Below are positions 1-7,373 of a stretch of DNA of 58,800 nt, in pieces (position 1 is the first letter of the stretch; each line of letters begins with the position of its first letter). Below the pieces are notes generated by a model, which was not told where the DNA came from, ran no database searches, and saw only the letters and a program-made list of their open reading frames with translations. A program made the translations under genes and the position numbers. Source of the DNA: Actinomadura sp. DC4 (GTDB lineage Bacteria > Actinomycetota > Actinomycetes > Streptosporangiales > Streptosporangiaceae); assembly GCF_030406325.1 (NCBI RefSeq), contig NZ_JAUEQY010000049.1, positions 1 to 58,800 of the forward strand. Direction: 5' to 3'.

Positions 1-128
1 ATCAACAACATGCCCATGTTGCCCGTCGGCGCCTCCGGCAGGACCGGAGGCTCCTGCAGGGACAACTCTCCACTGGGCATCTCAGGCGGTGACTGCCGTG
101 GCGGCCGCCGGAACAGCGTCGTACTCAT
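1..128 (-). CDS. eccC: Type VII secretion FtsK/SpoIIIE-type ATPase EccC, N-terminal fragment
   Basis: Only the first 42 codons lie in the window; the gene runs off the left edge. The translation starts MSTTLFRRPPRQSPPEMPSG and continues with a Glu-Leu-Ser-Leu-Gln-Glu-Pro-Pro stretch. This matches the pattern I know from actinobacterial EccC N-termini: a basic RRPPR segment, then 'P..P.GE..L..PP.LP' before the two transmembrane helices and ATPase domains. The ATG at 128-126 follows an AAAGGA ribosome site about 7 bases upstream. EccC is the hexameric motor that recognises ESX substrates at the inner-membrane channel. It is divergent from eccD, a usual ESX layout. The identification rests on the N-terminal pattern and the context alone, since the ATPase domains are not visible. 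Confidence 0.75.
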   Translation of the reverse strand, partial: MSTTLFRRPPRQSPPEMPSGELSLQEPPVLPEAPTGNMGMLL

Positions 129-255
129 GACCACATCCTTTCCCGGGGCGTCCCGTGATTTCCCCCCTAGCTACGGCTCCCGGGGTCAATAGGGTTGCGG
201 CCTTCGCGCACTCCGGCATCTGAACCCTCTGGCGGCCGGAAACAGTATGTGGGGC

Positions 256-1662
256 ATGTCTACTTCGCATGCTTTGGGCGCTGGCGAGATGTGCCGGCTG
301 ACGATCTGCGGCCCGTCCTCGCAGATCGAGTTGGCCGTGCCGGCCCATGTGCCGGTGGCCGACCTGCTGCCGACGTTCCTCGACCATCTGGGCCTGGAGC
401 TGGCGACGGCCGGGTTCTCCCACGACGGCTGGGTGCTGCAGCGGCTCGGCGAGCCGCCGCTGGATGAGGACCAGGCCACCGCGGCGCTGGGCCTGTACGA
501 CGGCGACGTTCTTCATCTGCGGCCGCGGGCGGACCAGCTGCCTCCGGTGGACTTCGACGACCTGGTCGACGGGGTCGCGACCGGAACCGCGGAGCGGCCG
601 GACCGGTGGCGGCCGGAGACGACGCGGCGGTTCGTGCTCGCGCTCATCGGCGTGGTGCTCGCGCTCGGAGTGGCGATCGCGCCGATGAGCGGTACGGGAA
701 CGCAGGCCATGCTCGTGGCGGGTACCGCCGGAGCGATCCTCCTGGCCGGCGCGGCGGGCGCCTCCCGCGCGCTGGGCGACCGTACCGCGGGAATCGTGCT
801 GGCCGCCGGCGCGATCGGGTTCACAGTGGTGGCCGGGCTGGCCCTGCCCGCGGGCGCGCACACGCTGGGTCCGGAGAACCTGATGAGCGCGTCCGGCCTG
901 CTGGCCGCGGGTGCGTGGTCGGCGACGGCGGCGGGGGTGGCCCGCTCGGCGGTGGGCGGCGCACTGGCGGGCCTCACCGCGACGGTGCTCGCGGCGGTAC
1001 TGACGGGCCTGGGCGGCCTGCTCGTCTCGTTGCGGCTGGTGAACGGGACGGCCGCGGCGGCGATCGTGCTCGCGGTGACGCTCGCGGCCGGCACCGCGGT
1101 TCCGGTGATCGCCTCACGGTTCGCCAAGTTGCGGATCCCGCCGCTGCCGACGAGCACTGAGGAGTTCCAGCAGGGCATCGACCCCGAACCCAGCCGGGTC
1201 GTGCTGGACCGCACCGCCCGCGCGCACGAGCACATCGGCTGGCTCTACACGGCACTGGGGGCCGTCGCGAGCGTCTGCCTGCTGATCCTCGGCACGACAC
1301 CGGGCATCAGCGCGCGGGCCCTGACGGCCGTCGCCTCCCTGCTGCTGCTTCTGCACAGCCGGGACCTGTTCGGGATACGCGCACGGCTGGCGGTGCTCCT
1401 GCCGGGTGTGGCCGGGCTGGCGACCGTGACGGTGGATCTGGCGTCGGACCAGGACGCGCTGGTCCGGCCGGTGATCGTGGCCGGGCTGCTGGTCGTCGCC
1501 GGGCTCCTGCTCTCGGTCGCCCGCGTGCTGCCGGGGCGGCGGATGCTGCCGCACTGGGGACGGATCGCCGACCTGGCCCACACCGGCGCCGCGATCGCGG
1601 CCCTCCCGCTCGTGCTGTCGGTCGTCGGCCTGTACGCCCGAGCCCGGGGCGGATGGCAATGA
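256..1662 (+). CDS. eccD: Type VII secretion integral membrane protein EccD (copy 1)
   Basis: EccD forms the transmembrane vestibule of the ESX channel. Residues ~12-100 form a ubiquitin-like (YukD-type) cytosolic domain, with 'VPVADLLPTFLDHL' and 'GWVLQRLG' segments. After a linker with 'RWRPETTRRF' come about eleven hydrophobic helices rich in Ala/Leu/Val/Gly, typical of the family, as is the length (468 aa). A paralogue at 54661-56052 is closely similar throughout. Its start aligns with the ATG at 256 (MSTSHALGAGEMCRL), so I prefer 256 to the in-frame ATG at 247. eccB follows 51 bases downstream. The gene diverges from eccC, sharing a ~125-base intergenic region. Confidence 0.93.
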   Translation: MSTSHALGAGEMCRLTICGPSSQIELAVPAHVPVADLLPTFLDHLGLELATAGFSHDGWVLQRLGEPPLDEDQATAALGLYDGDVLHLRPRADQLPPVDFDDLVDGVATGTAERPDRWRPETTRRFVLALIGVVLALGVAIAPMSGTGTQAMLVAGTAGAILLAGAAGASRALGDRTAGIVLAAGAIGFTVVAGLALPAGAHTLGPENLMSASGLLAAGAWSATAAGVARSAVGGALAGLTATVLAAVLTGLGGLLVSLRLVNGTAAAAIVLAVTLAAGTAVPVIASRFAKLRIPPLPTSTEEFQQGIDPEPSRVVLDRTARAHEHIGWLYTALGAVASVCLLILGTTPGISARALTAVASLLLLLHSRDLFGIRARLAVLLPGVAGLATVTVDLASDQDALVRPVIVAGLLVVAGLLLSVARVLPGRRMLPHWGRIADLAHTGAAIAALPLVLSVVGLYARARGGWQ

Positions 1663-1713
1663 GCGAGCGGACCAACGGCACCCGGCGAGCGGATCCGAGG
1701 AGAGGGGGACCTG

Positions 1714-3126
1714 ATGCATAACCGGCGGGATCAGGTACACGCACACGGATTCATGGTCGGCCGGCTCGTCTCCGCACTCCTCCACGGCGAACCGGACCTG
1801 GCCGTCCCCCCGCTGCGGCGTTCGTGGAGCGGGCTCGTCATCGGCTCCCTGATCGCGATACTCGGGGTCGTCGGGTTCTCGGTGCTGGCGGCCGTCTCAC
1901 CGGGCGGGGCGAGCGTGTGGCGAAAGCCCGGCACGCTGATCATCGACTCGCAGACCGGCACCCGCTACGTGTTCGCCGGCGGACGGCTGCGGCCCGTGCT
2001 GAACTACGCGTCCGCGCGGCTGCTGCTCGGCGCCAAGCTCACCGTCGCCTCCGTCGGCTCCAAGTCCCTGAAGAACGTGCCACGCGGCGGCCCGGTCGGC
2101 ATCGTCGGCGCTCCGGACGCCCTACCCGCCCCCAAGCCGGAGAAGAGCGCGTGGCTGGCCTGCTCGACGACGACCGGCTCGCGGCCCGCGCTGTCCCTTT
2201 CCATCGGCCGTACGGGGGACGAGCGCCCGATCTCGGCGCACCAGGCGGTGCTGGTCCGCTCCTCCGACGGCACGACGTACCTGATCACGGGCGGGCACCG
2301 GCTGCGGGTCACCGCCCCCTGGGTGACGCGCGCGCTGGGGTTCTCCGACAACGCGGCGATCGGCGTACGCGACGCCTGGCTCGACATCATCCCGGCCGGC
2401 CCGGACCTGCCCCAGCCCGTCACACCGGGCATCGGCCAAGGCGCCCCGGCCCTGGAGGGGCACCCGGCGAAGGTCGGGCAGGTCTTCGTCTCGCGCGGGG
2501 CCGGAGGGGACCAGCGCTACTACCTCCTGACCACCGGCGGTCTTCAGACCATCACCCAGACCGTTGCGGCGCTCGTTCTCAGTGACCCGCAGACCGCGAA
2601 GGCGTACTCCGGTGCGGCGTCCGTCATCGACCTCGGCCCGGCCGCGCTCGCCGCGTCGAAGGTGCTGGCGGCACCCTCCTGGGCGGTCTCGCTGCCCGCC
2701 GCGCCGCCGACCCTGGACGCCGTCGACGCCGACCGGATGCCGTGCGTCCGCTCGGTACCGGCGGGGAACCTGGCGCAGACCGCCCTGGTCACCGTGGTCG
2801 CCCAGCCCGTCACCGCGGCGAACGCGGTGGCCACCGTGGTCGGCGGCTCGCCGACGGGGACCACGGCGACCGGGAACCGGATCGCCGACCAGGTCGTGGT
2901 CGCGCCACGGACGGGGATGCTCGCCCGTACGCTCCCCGCGCCCGGAGTGCCGGGCGAAGGGCTCTACCTCGTGACCGAGGACGGGGCGAAGTTCCCCGTC
3001 GCGAGCGTGGCGGCGGCCACCGCCCTCGGCTACTCCACCTCCGTCATGGTCCCCGTGCCGACCGACCTGCTGGCTCTGCTGCCGACCGGCCCCGTCCTGC
3101 AGACGCTCGGCTCGGGAGGTGGTTGA
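1714..3126 (+). CDS. eccB: Type VII secretion protein EccB (copy 1)
   Basis: EccB is a single-pass membrane protein with a large extracytoplasmic domain, part of the core ESX channel. The N-terminus (MHNRRDQVHAHGFMVGRLVS) is the family signature. It is followed by 'ALL.GEPDL..PPLRRS' and one transmembrane helix at about residues 41-63. The remainder is the exported four-lobed domain, with the usual Cys pair (near 'CSTTTG' and 'MPCVRS'). A strong AGGAGAGGGG ribosome site precedes the ATG. The length (470 aa) is normal for the family. It is followed 61 bases later by the first ESX-type gene. A full-length paralogue with the same domain order lies at 56089-57495. Confidence 0.94.
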   Translation: MHNRRDQVHAHGFMVGRLVSALLHGEPDLAVPPLRRSWSGLVIGSLIAILGVVGFSVLAAVSPGGASVWRKPGTLIIDSQTGTRYVFAGGRLRPVLNYASARLLLGAKLTVASVGSKSLKNVPRGGPVGIVGAPDALPAPKPEKSAWLACSTTTGSRPALSLSIGRTGDERPISAHQAVLVRSSDGTTYLITGGHRLRVTAPWVTRALGFSDNAAIGVRDAWLDIIPAGPDLPQPVTPGIGQGAPALEGHPAKVGQVFVSRGAGGDQRYYLLTTGGLQTITQTVAALVLSDPQTAKAYSGAASVIDLGPAALAASKVLAAPSWAVSLPAAPPTLDAVDADRMPCVRSVPAGNLAQTALVTVVAQPVTAANAVATVVGGSPTGTTATGNRIADQVVVAPRTGMLARTLPAPGVPGEGLYLVTEDGAKFPVASVAAATALGYSTSVMVPVPTDLLALLPTGPVLQTLGSGGG

Positions 3127-3187
3127 TCCCACTCCTATTCGCGACGGAACCCCCAACGGCAACAGCGAAACCTAAGGAGAGAAACAA

Positions 3188-3502
3188 ATGGCGGGTCAGT
3201 TCGGCGACTTCGACCCCTCGTCCTATCACTTCAGCGGGCAGGACCTGAGGACGATCATCAACAAGACCAATGACGCGATCAGCGAGATGAACACCGTGAA
3301 CAACATGGTGCAGGGCCACACCGACTCCCTCGTCGACGCGAACCGGTCCGACTCGGGGCAGATCCTGTCCCAGCACCTGACTACGTGGAACTCGGACTTC
3401 CACACCTGCGTGAGCAACCTGACCGAGCTCAACAACAAGGCTCAGGCGCTGCTGCAGATCAACATCTCGACCAGTAACAACACCACCGATATGGCCAAGT
3501 AG
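3188..3502 (+). CDS. Small ESX-type (WXG100-superfamily-like) protein, 104 aa
   Basis: A small, predicted all-helical protein that begins MAGQFGDFDPSSYHFSG and has no signal peptide. It is the first of three small genes that follow eccB in both ESX modules; the partner at 57558-57872 is also 104 aa and clearly homologous. The centre reads 'LTTWNSDFHTC' (paralogue 'LGTWMTDFNNC'), so a Trp sits where the WXG turn of the WXG100 family would be, but the Gly is absent. The Cys is conserved between the copies. An AAGGAGAGAAACAA ribosome site precedes it. By position it is likely a secreted or structural ESX partner, perhaps pairing with the 96-aa protein next to it. The pairing is inferred from operon order. 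Confidence 0.8.
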   Translation: MAGQFGDFDPSSYHFSGQDLRTIINKTNDAISEMNTVNNMVQGHTDSLVDANRSDSGQILSQHLTTWNSDFHTCVSNLTELNNKAQALLQINISTSNNTTDMAK

Positions 3503-3528
3503 AAACCCAACGGAAAAGGACATCGAAG

Positions 3529-3819
3529 ATGCCGGATCAGTTCTGGGTCAACCACAGCAACTACTCCGACGTGAACGCCGGGCTGGTCAGCGAGGTGGGG
3601 CGCATGGACGCGATCATGGACGACCTCAACGTCACCCTTTCCCACATCGCTCAGGCGAGCGGTGGTAAGGCGACCCCGCTGTGGGAGGAGCAGCAGACCC
3701 AGTGGAACAGGTCGTACCAGGAAATGAAGATGCAGCTCAACACGCACACCCAGTCGTCGATCAACGTCGCTGAGAACTTCCGTGACGGAGACAACCGCGG
3801 TGCCAACGCGATGATGTGA
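3529..3819 (+). CDS. WXG100-family-like ESX protein, 96 aa
   Basis: A 96-aa helical-hairpin protein of ESAT-6 type. It starts MPDQFWVNHSNYSDVNAG, and the central turn is 'LWEEQQTQWNRSYQEM', which replaces a canonical W-x-G. The length and the heptad-like spacing of hydrophobics on both sides fit WXG100 proteins. The homologue at 57904-58194 is the same length and keeps the LWEEQQT-WNRSY core. It lies 26 bases after the 104-aa protein, consistent with co-expression and heterodimer formation as for EsxA/EsxB. A GGAAAAGGACATCGAAG ribosome region precedes the ATG. It is probably exported by the adjacent EccB/C/D machine; this follows from family knowledge and was not demonstrated. Confidence 0.85.
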   Translation: MPDQFWVNHSNYSDVNAGLVSEVGRMDAIMDDLNVTLSHIAQASGGKATPLWEEQQTQWNRSYQEMKMQLNTHTQSSINVAENFRDGDNRGANAMM

Positions 3820-3934
3820 CCGCTCGGACGGGCTGATGCCCGCAGGTGCCAGGGCCGGCGAGTCACTCGCCGGCTCCGGCCCCGCGTCTCCACCAATAGC
3901 AGGGCCTTACCTGAACACGCGAAAGAGGAACATC

Positions 3935-4327
3935 ATGGCCGACGACAGCGGCAACATAACGTCATTCGACAAGGCGCACTATGAGCAGCTGCTCACCTAT
4001 CTGAACGGCATCGACAAGGACGTCGACACCAATCCGAAGTACCTCGGCCCGTCGGCCGACCTCAAACTCGACCCCACGCTGAGCAGCCGCTTCCATCCCG
4101 GTTCCCAGGACTGGTCGGTGGCCAAGGACTTCCTCACGCAGGCGAGCACGTTCGGCAGCTCGGCGCATACCCGGCTGGCCAACTTCGAGACGGACATCCG
4201 GTCCTTCTTCACGGCGCTCAAGAACGCCGAGGAGATCTTCTGTAAGACGGACGACCTGGCGACCTACGACGCCTCGAAGTTCGGGCAGGAGTACCCCGAC
4301 GTGACCGGCAGTCCGAACACGACCTGA
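3935..4327 (+). CDS. Third small ESX-locus protein, 130 aa, unknown function
   Basis: A small acidic helical protein that begins MADDSGNITSFDKAHYEQLL. The ATG at 3935 follows GAAAGAGGAAC; an upstream in-frame start at 3836 would add 33 residues with no homology to the paralogue. The paralogue at 58219-58605 has the same sequence landmarks ('SFDK.HYEQL', 'LGPSADLKLD', 'PGSQ.W', 'DDLA.YDA.KFG'). The gene is therefore a constant third member of the esx trio in both modules. I know no specific family name. Conservation of length and position suggests a structural or chaperone-like ESX component or a third substrate. No signal peptide or transmembrane helix is visible. Confidence 0.8.
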   Translation: MADDSGNITSFDKAHYEQLLTYLNGIDKDVDTNPKYLGPSADLKLDPTLSSRFHPGSQDWSVAKDFLTQASTFGSSAHTRLANFETDIRSFFTALKNAEEIFCKTDDLATYDASKFGQEYPDVTGSPNTT

Positions 4328-4377
4328 GCCGGCCGGTAGTCCGGCGGCAGACCGAGAAGGCTTGAGGAGGAGGAGCG

Positions 4378-6564
4378 ATGGCAGACGACGGTTCCGGTGG
4401 CCTGAGTGTTCCGAACCACGGCAACTGGAATGAGTGGACGTTCGAGCAGGCTCTGAAGGCGCTCACCAGCGAGGGCGTCGACCTCCACACTCCCGCGAAG
4501 GCGAATTTCTTCAACTGGAATGGCAGCCCCGGCGCGAGCGATTGGTGGAGCTACCACGCGTGGGACAAGTACTACTTCGGCGTCAACCTCAACACCGACG
4601 CGATCAACGCCTGGGTGACGGCGGTCGACGCGATCGACGAGATGATGCCGGACGTCGCGTGGGGAAAACGCGGAAGTATGGATTCGTGGACGCTCACGCA
4701 GCTGTCGTATGCGATCAACGATCTCACCAACTGGGCGCAGACGACCGGCGGCGGCTTTGACCAATGGGCCGGCCGCCTGAACTCCGACGACTCCTCGTTC
4801 AAGGGCAAGGCCGCGTTTTTGATCTACTGGCGCCTCAAGGTGGAGGGCGATGGGCTGAAGGACACCTACGAGCAGCTCGCCAGCCGGCACGGAGGGCCGA
4901 TCGCCACCTCGGTCGCGGACGCCGCCCAGCAGCTCCAGGTATTCAACACGACGATGTCCCGGAGCTGGCAAATCGCGAACGGCTATAAAATGCGCACCTG
5001 GATCTCAGATCAGATCGCGCAGATGAGTTCCAAGCTCAATATTTACCTTAATGCTGCTGGTCTTTATGATAATGGCACAGACTGGTACAAGCTTGACGAC
5101 AAGGTGAAGCACGGCGGCCGGGCGAACGCCGAATCGTATATCCGGGATATCCTGCGCGACAGCCCCTACGGTGACCTGACCCAGGAAAGCACCTGGACGG
5201 GCATGAGTAACCGGATCACGCAGAATGCGCTCAACAACCTCAAGGGTTTTCTGGACGGCCCGGCGCAGACCGCGATAGCGGCACTGGCGCCCAAGTACGT
5301 CATGGCGACCAGCTCGCTCATGGAGCTCACCGCACCGCCGCCGGAGACGGCACCGAAACCCGATACCGATTCAGGCGACGGCGGCGGCGACAACAAAGAC
5401 GACCCGCCACCGCCTCCAGATGGCGGCGGTGGCGGCGACGACAAGATCAACCTGCCGCCACCCCCGGACGGCGGTGGCGGCGACGGCAACCTGCCGCCAC
5501 CCCCAGACGGCGGTGGCGGCGACGGAAACCTGCCGCCACCCTCGGACGGTGGCGGGGGCGGTGGCGGTGGTGCCGACAATCTCGACCTGCCACCGGCGAA
5601 TGGCGGCGGCGCGGATGGCCTGAACCTGCCCGGTGCCGACGGGCTGAACCCGCCCGACGGCGGCGGAGGCCCCAACGCGCTCGACCTGGCCAACGGTGGG
5701 GGTCCCGATGGGCTGAATTCGCCCGATGGCGGTGGAGATCCCGCGAACGGCGGTGGCGGCGGCGGGTTCCTCCCCGGGCTGGTACCTCCAGGCGGTGGTG
5801 GCGCCAACGGCGACGGTGGCATCGACGATCCGAACGGAACCGGCCCCGGCAGCGACGGTGCGTTCGACGAGAACGGCCTCGACAACCTTCTCGGGCCGCC
5901 GGCCGACGGCGGCGGCGGGAACTCTCTGCTCCCGCCCGGCTCCGGCGATTCGAACACGCTCATCCCGCCCGGTGCGAACGGCGGCGGTCCCGACGGCAAC
6001 GTCAACCTCGGCAAGCCGCCGACCGGCGTCGCCGGCGCGGACGGCGGTCTGGGTCTCGGTCCGGGTGGTTTCGGCAGCGACCCAGGAAAGGGCTTCGGCT
6101 CCGGCGCGAATCTTCTCGGGAACGGCGGCGCCGGGAACCCGTTCGGCGGGCCTGGCGGCTCCGGCGGGCTGGACGGCGACAACGGGTTGGGCGGTGCGTC
6201 CAACCTGCTCAATTCCGGATCTCCAGGCGCGGACGGCGCTCCCGGGTCCCCGACCGACGGCAGCGGCGGTGTCCCGTTCTTCCCGCCGATGATGGGCGGC
6301 GGTGGCGGTGCGGGTGGGGCCGGCGAGAAACCGCAGGAGCGGGAGCGGCAGACCTGGCTGACAGAGGACGAGGAGATCTGGGGCACCCGGGTCGACGTCC
6401 GCTCTGGAGCCATCGGCCGCCTCGACGAGGGAGAGGACGAGATCGAGGAGTTCCCGCTGGCCGGTCCCGCTCGTCGGCAGCGACGGGCGGACATCCCACG
6501 GCGCCCGCGGCCGAACGACGAGCGCACGACCCCTGCCGGCGAGGAGGCGACCGGCTCGGCATAG
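4378..6564 (+). CDS. Large ESX-locus substrate-like protein with helical N-terminus and Gly/Pro/Asp-rich tail, 728 aa
   Basis: Residues ~1-320 are predicted helical and Trp-rich (several WW/W motifs). Residues ~325-640 are a low-complexity Pro-Pro-Pro-Asp-Gly-Gly-Gly region with tandem 'DGNLPPPPDGGGG' units. The C-terminus is charged and contains 'TWLTEDEEIWGTR', a motif I associate with the ends of long actinobacterial PPE-like or WXG-like ESX proteins. This layout (helical secretion domain, flexible tail, conserved C-terminal peptide) suggests a secreted or surface ESX substrate. An AGGAGGAGGAGCG ribosome site precedes it. It follows the esx trio and precedes a YbaB-like gene. It has no counterpart in the visible part of the second module. 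A patch of AT-ending codons at ~5034-5080 is unusual for its surroundings. Confidence 0.85.
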   Translation: MADDGSGGLSVPNHGNWNEWTFEQALKALTSEGVDLHTPAKANFFNWNGSPGASDWWSYHAWDKYYFGVNLNTDAINAWVTAVDAIDEMMPDVAWGKRGSMDSWTLTQLSYAINDLTNWAQTTGGGFDQWAGRLNSDDSSFKGKAAFLIYWRLKVEGDGLKDTYEQLASRHGGPIATSVADAAQQLQVFNTTMSRSWQIANGYKMRTWISDQIAQMSSKLNIYLNAAGLYDNGTDWYKLDDKVKHGGRANAESYIRDILRDSPYGDLTQESTWTGMSNRITQNALNNLKGFLDGPAQTAIAALAPKYVMATSSLMELTAPPPETAPKPDTDSGDGGGDNKDDPPPPPDGGGGGDDKINLPPPPDGGGGDGNLPPPPDGGGGDGNLPPPSDGGGGGGGGADNLDLPPANGGGADGLNLPGADGLNPPDGGGGPNALDLANGGGPDGLNSPDGGGDPANGGGGGGFLPGLVPPGGGGANGDGGIDDPNGTGPGSDGAFDENGLDNLLGPPADGGGGNSLLPPGSGDSNTLIPPGANGGGPDGNVNLGKPPTGVAGADGGLGLGPGGFGSDPGKGFGSGANLLGNGGAGNPFGGPGGSGGLDGDNGLGGASNLLNSGSPGADGAPGSPTDGSGGVPFFPPMMGGGGGAGGAGEKPQERERQTWLTEDEEIWGTRVDVRSGAIGRLDEGEDEIEEFPLAGPARRQRRADIPRRPRPNDERTTPAGEEATGSA
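5404..5570 (+). repeat. 39-base tandem repeat encoding DGNLPPPPDGGGG units
   Basis: Two near-identical 39-base units occupy 5452-5490 and 5491-5529, differing at two third-codon positions. They are flanked by a diverged unit upstream (5404-5442) and a longer Gly-rich unit downstream. All stay in frame in the 728-aa ESX-locus protein, so copy-number change would lengthen the flexible linker without a frameshift. Confidence 0.85.
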
Positions 6565-6589
6565 CGAACGGCGATCACCGTCGAGCCGG
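6551..6589 (+). terminator. Intra-operon hairpin spanning the end of the 728-aa gene
   Basis: CCGGCTCG at 6551-6558 and CGAGCCGG at 6582-6589 form a perfect 8-bp stem. A second short stem (ACGG/CCGT) is nested inside the loop. There is no T tract. It covers the TAG stop at 6562-6564 and lies about 40 bases before the YbaB-like gene. It could attenuate transcription between substrate genes or protect the mRNA end. The role is inferred. Confidence 0.3.
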
Positions 6590-6630
6590 ACCGGACGGAC
6601 AGAGTCAGGCCCTGACAAGGAGGAGGACGA

Positions 6631-7038
6631 ATGGTGAACCCACCGGAGTACGACCTGCACGCCGCCATCACAGACCTGCGGGCCGAACAGGCGCGCATCC
6701 AGGCGGCCACCGAGCGCATGTCGAGCATCACCGGCTCGGCGGTGTCGAAGGACCGGGTGGTGACCGTGACCGTCGACCACCAGGGAAGGCTGGTCGATCT
6801 GAAACTGGCGGGCGAGCGATACCGCCGGCTCGCGCCCGCGGAGCTGGCCGCGAGCATCGTCGCGACGGTACAGCAGGCCCAGGACGACGCGTCCCGCGAG
6901 GCGATGACCACGCTGTCCGGGCTCATGCCGGACGGGCTCGGTCTGCCGGTGGGCGGTGACCTGGATCTGGAGGCGATGTTCGACGCCGCCATGACCGCGG
7001 CCACGGCACCACGGGAAGGGACGGACGACAATGGCTGA
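6631..7038 (+). CDS. YbaB/EbfC-family-like protein in the ESX operon (EspL-like)
   Basis: A 135-aa protein. Residues ~10-40 form a helix ('DLRAEQARIQAATERM'), followed by strands ('VTVTVDHQGRLVDLKLAGERYRRL') and a long C-terminal helix ('LAASIVATVQQAQDDAS'). This helix-strand-helix order is that of the nucleoid-associated YbaB/EbfC fold. YbaB-like proteins such as mycobacterial EspL are known in ESX loci, where they act as chaperones or stabilisers of secreted partners rather than as DNA binders. A clear ACAAGGAGGAGGACGA ribosome site is present. Its end overlaps the next gene by 8 bases, suggesting translational coupling and a joint role with it. Confidence 0.82.
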   Translation: MVNPPEYDLHAAITDLRAEQARIQAATERMSSITGSAVSKDRVVTVTVDHQGRLVDLKLAGERYRRLAPAELAASIVATVQQAQDDASREAMTTLSGLMPDGLGLPVGGDLDLEAMFDAAMTAATAPREGTDDNG

Positions 7039-7369
7039 TGACGGAAATGTCTTCTCCGCCGATATTCCTGAGCTCCTGGATGGCGCGCCCAAGATCGAGC
7101 ATTTCAGCACGATCATGAACGACATCTATACGAACCTGTCCCAGACCCTGGACCGGAATCCCCTGGACGAAAGCGGCGGCGACGACATCAGCAAGTCTCT
7201 GAAGGCGAACTACGAACCGCCGAAGGACGCATGTCTGGAGTTCCTGAGAAATGTGAAGGAGCTCGCCAAGAACCACAGCGACGATCTGGGAAACATGGGG
7301 AACCTGTTCAACGACATGAATACGGACAACACGAACCAGGCGGTCGGCGTCCCGGGTCACAGGCACTGA
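7031..7369 (+). CDS. Small helical ESX-locus protein upstream of the giant toxin-like protein, 112 aa
   Basis: It begins MADDGNVFSADIPELLDG and is predicted mostly helical, with two amphipathic helices around 'IMNDIYTNLSQTL' and 'LEFLRNVKELAKNHSDDLG'. It lacks a clear WXG motif. It overlaps the YbaB-like gene by 8 bases and ends 4 bases before the ATG of the giant gene. In the mycobacterial CpnT system, small Esx proteins sit directly upstream of the toxin gene and help export it. Position and size suggest an analogous role as chaperone or secretion partner for the giant protein. That analogy is inference, and I recognise no specific family. Confidence 0.7.
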   Translation: MADDGNVFSADIPELLDGAPKIEHFSTIMNDIYTNLSQTLDRNPLDESGGDDISKSLKANYEPPKDACLEFLRNVKELAKNHSDDLGNMGNLFNDMNTDNTNQAVGVPGHRH

Positions 7370-7373
7370 TCAC

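Noticed and set aside
82-861. Reverse-strand ORF of 259 codons at the left edge
   Set aside because: Antisense to eccD; the real leftward gene is the eccC fragment in a different frame starting at 128.
5166-7125. Two long reverse-strand ORFs of about 585-620 codons
   Set aside because: They are antisense shadows of the Gly/Pro-rich 728-aa gene and the YbaB-like gene; composition is Pro/Ser/Arg biased, with no domain.
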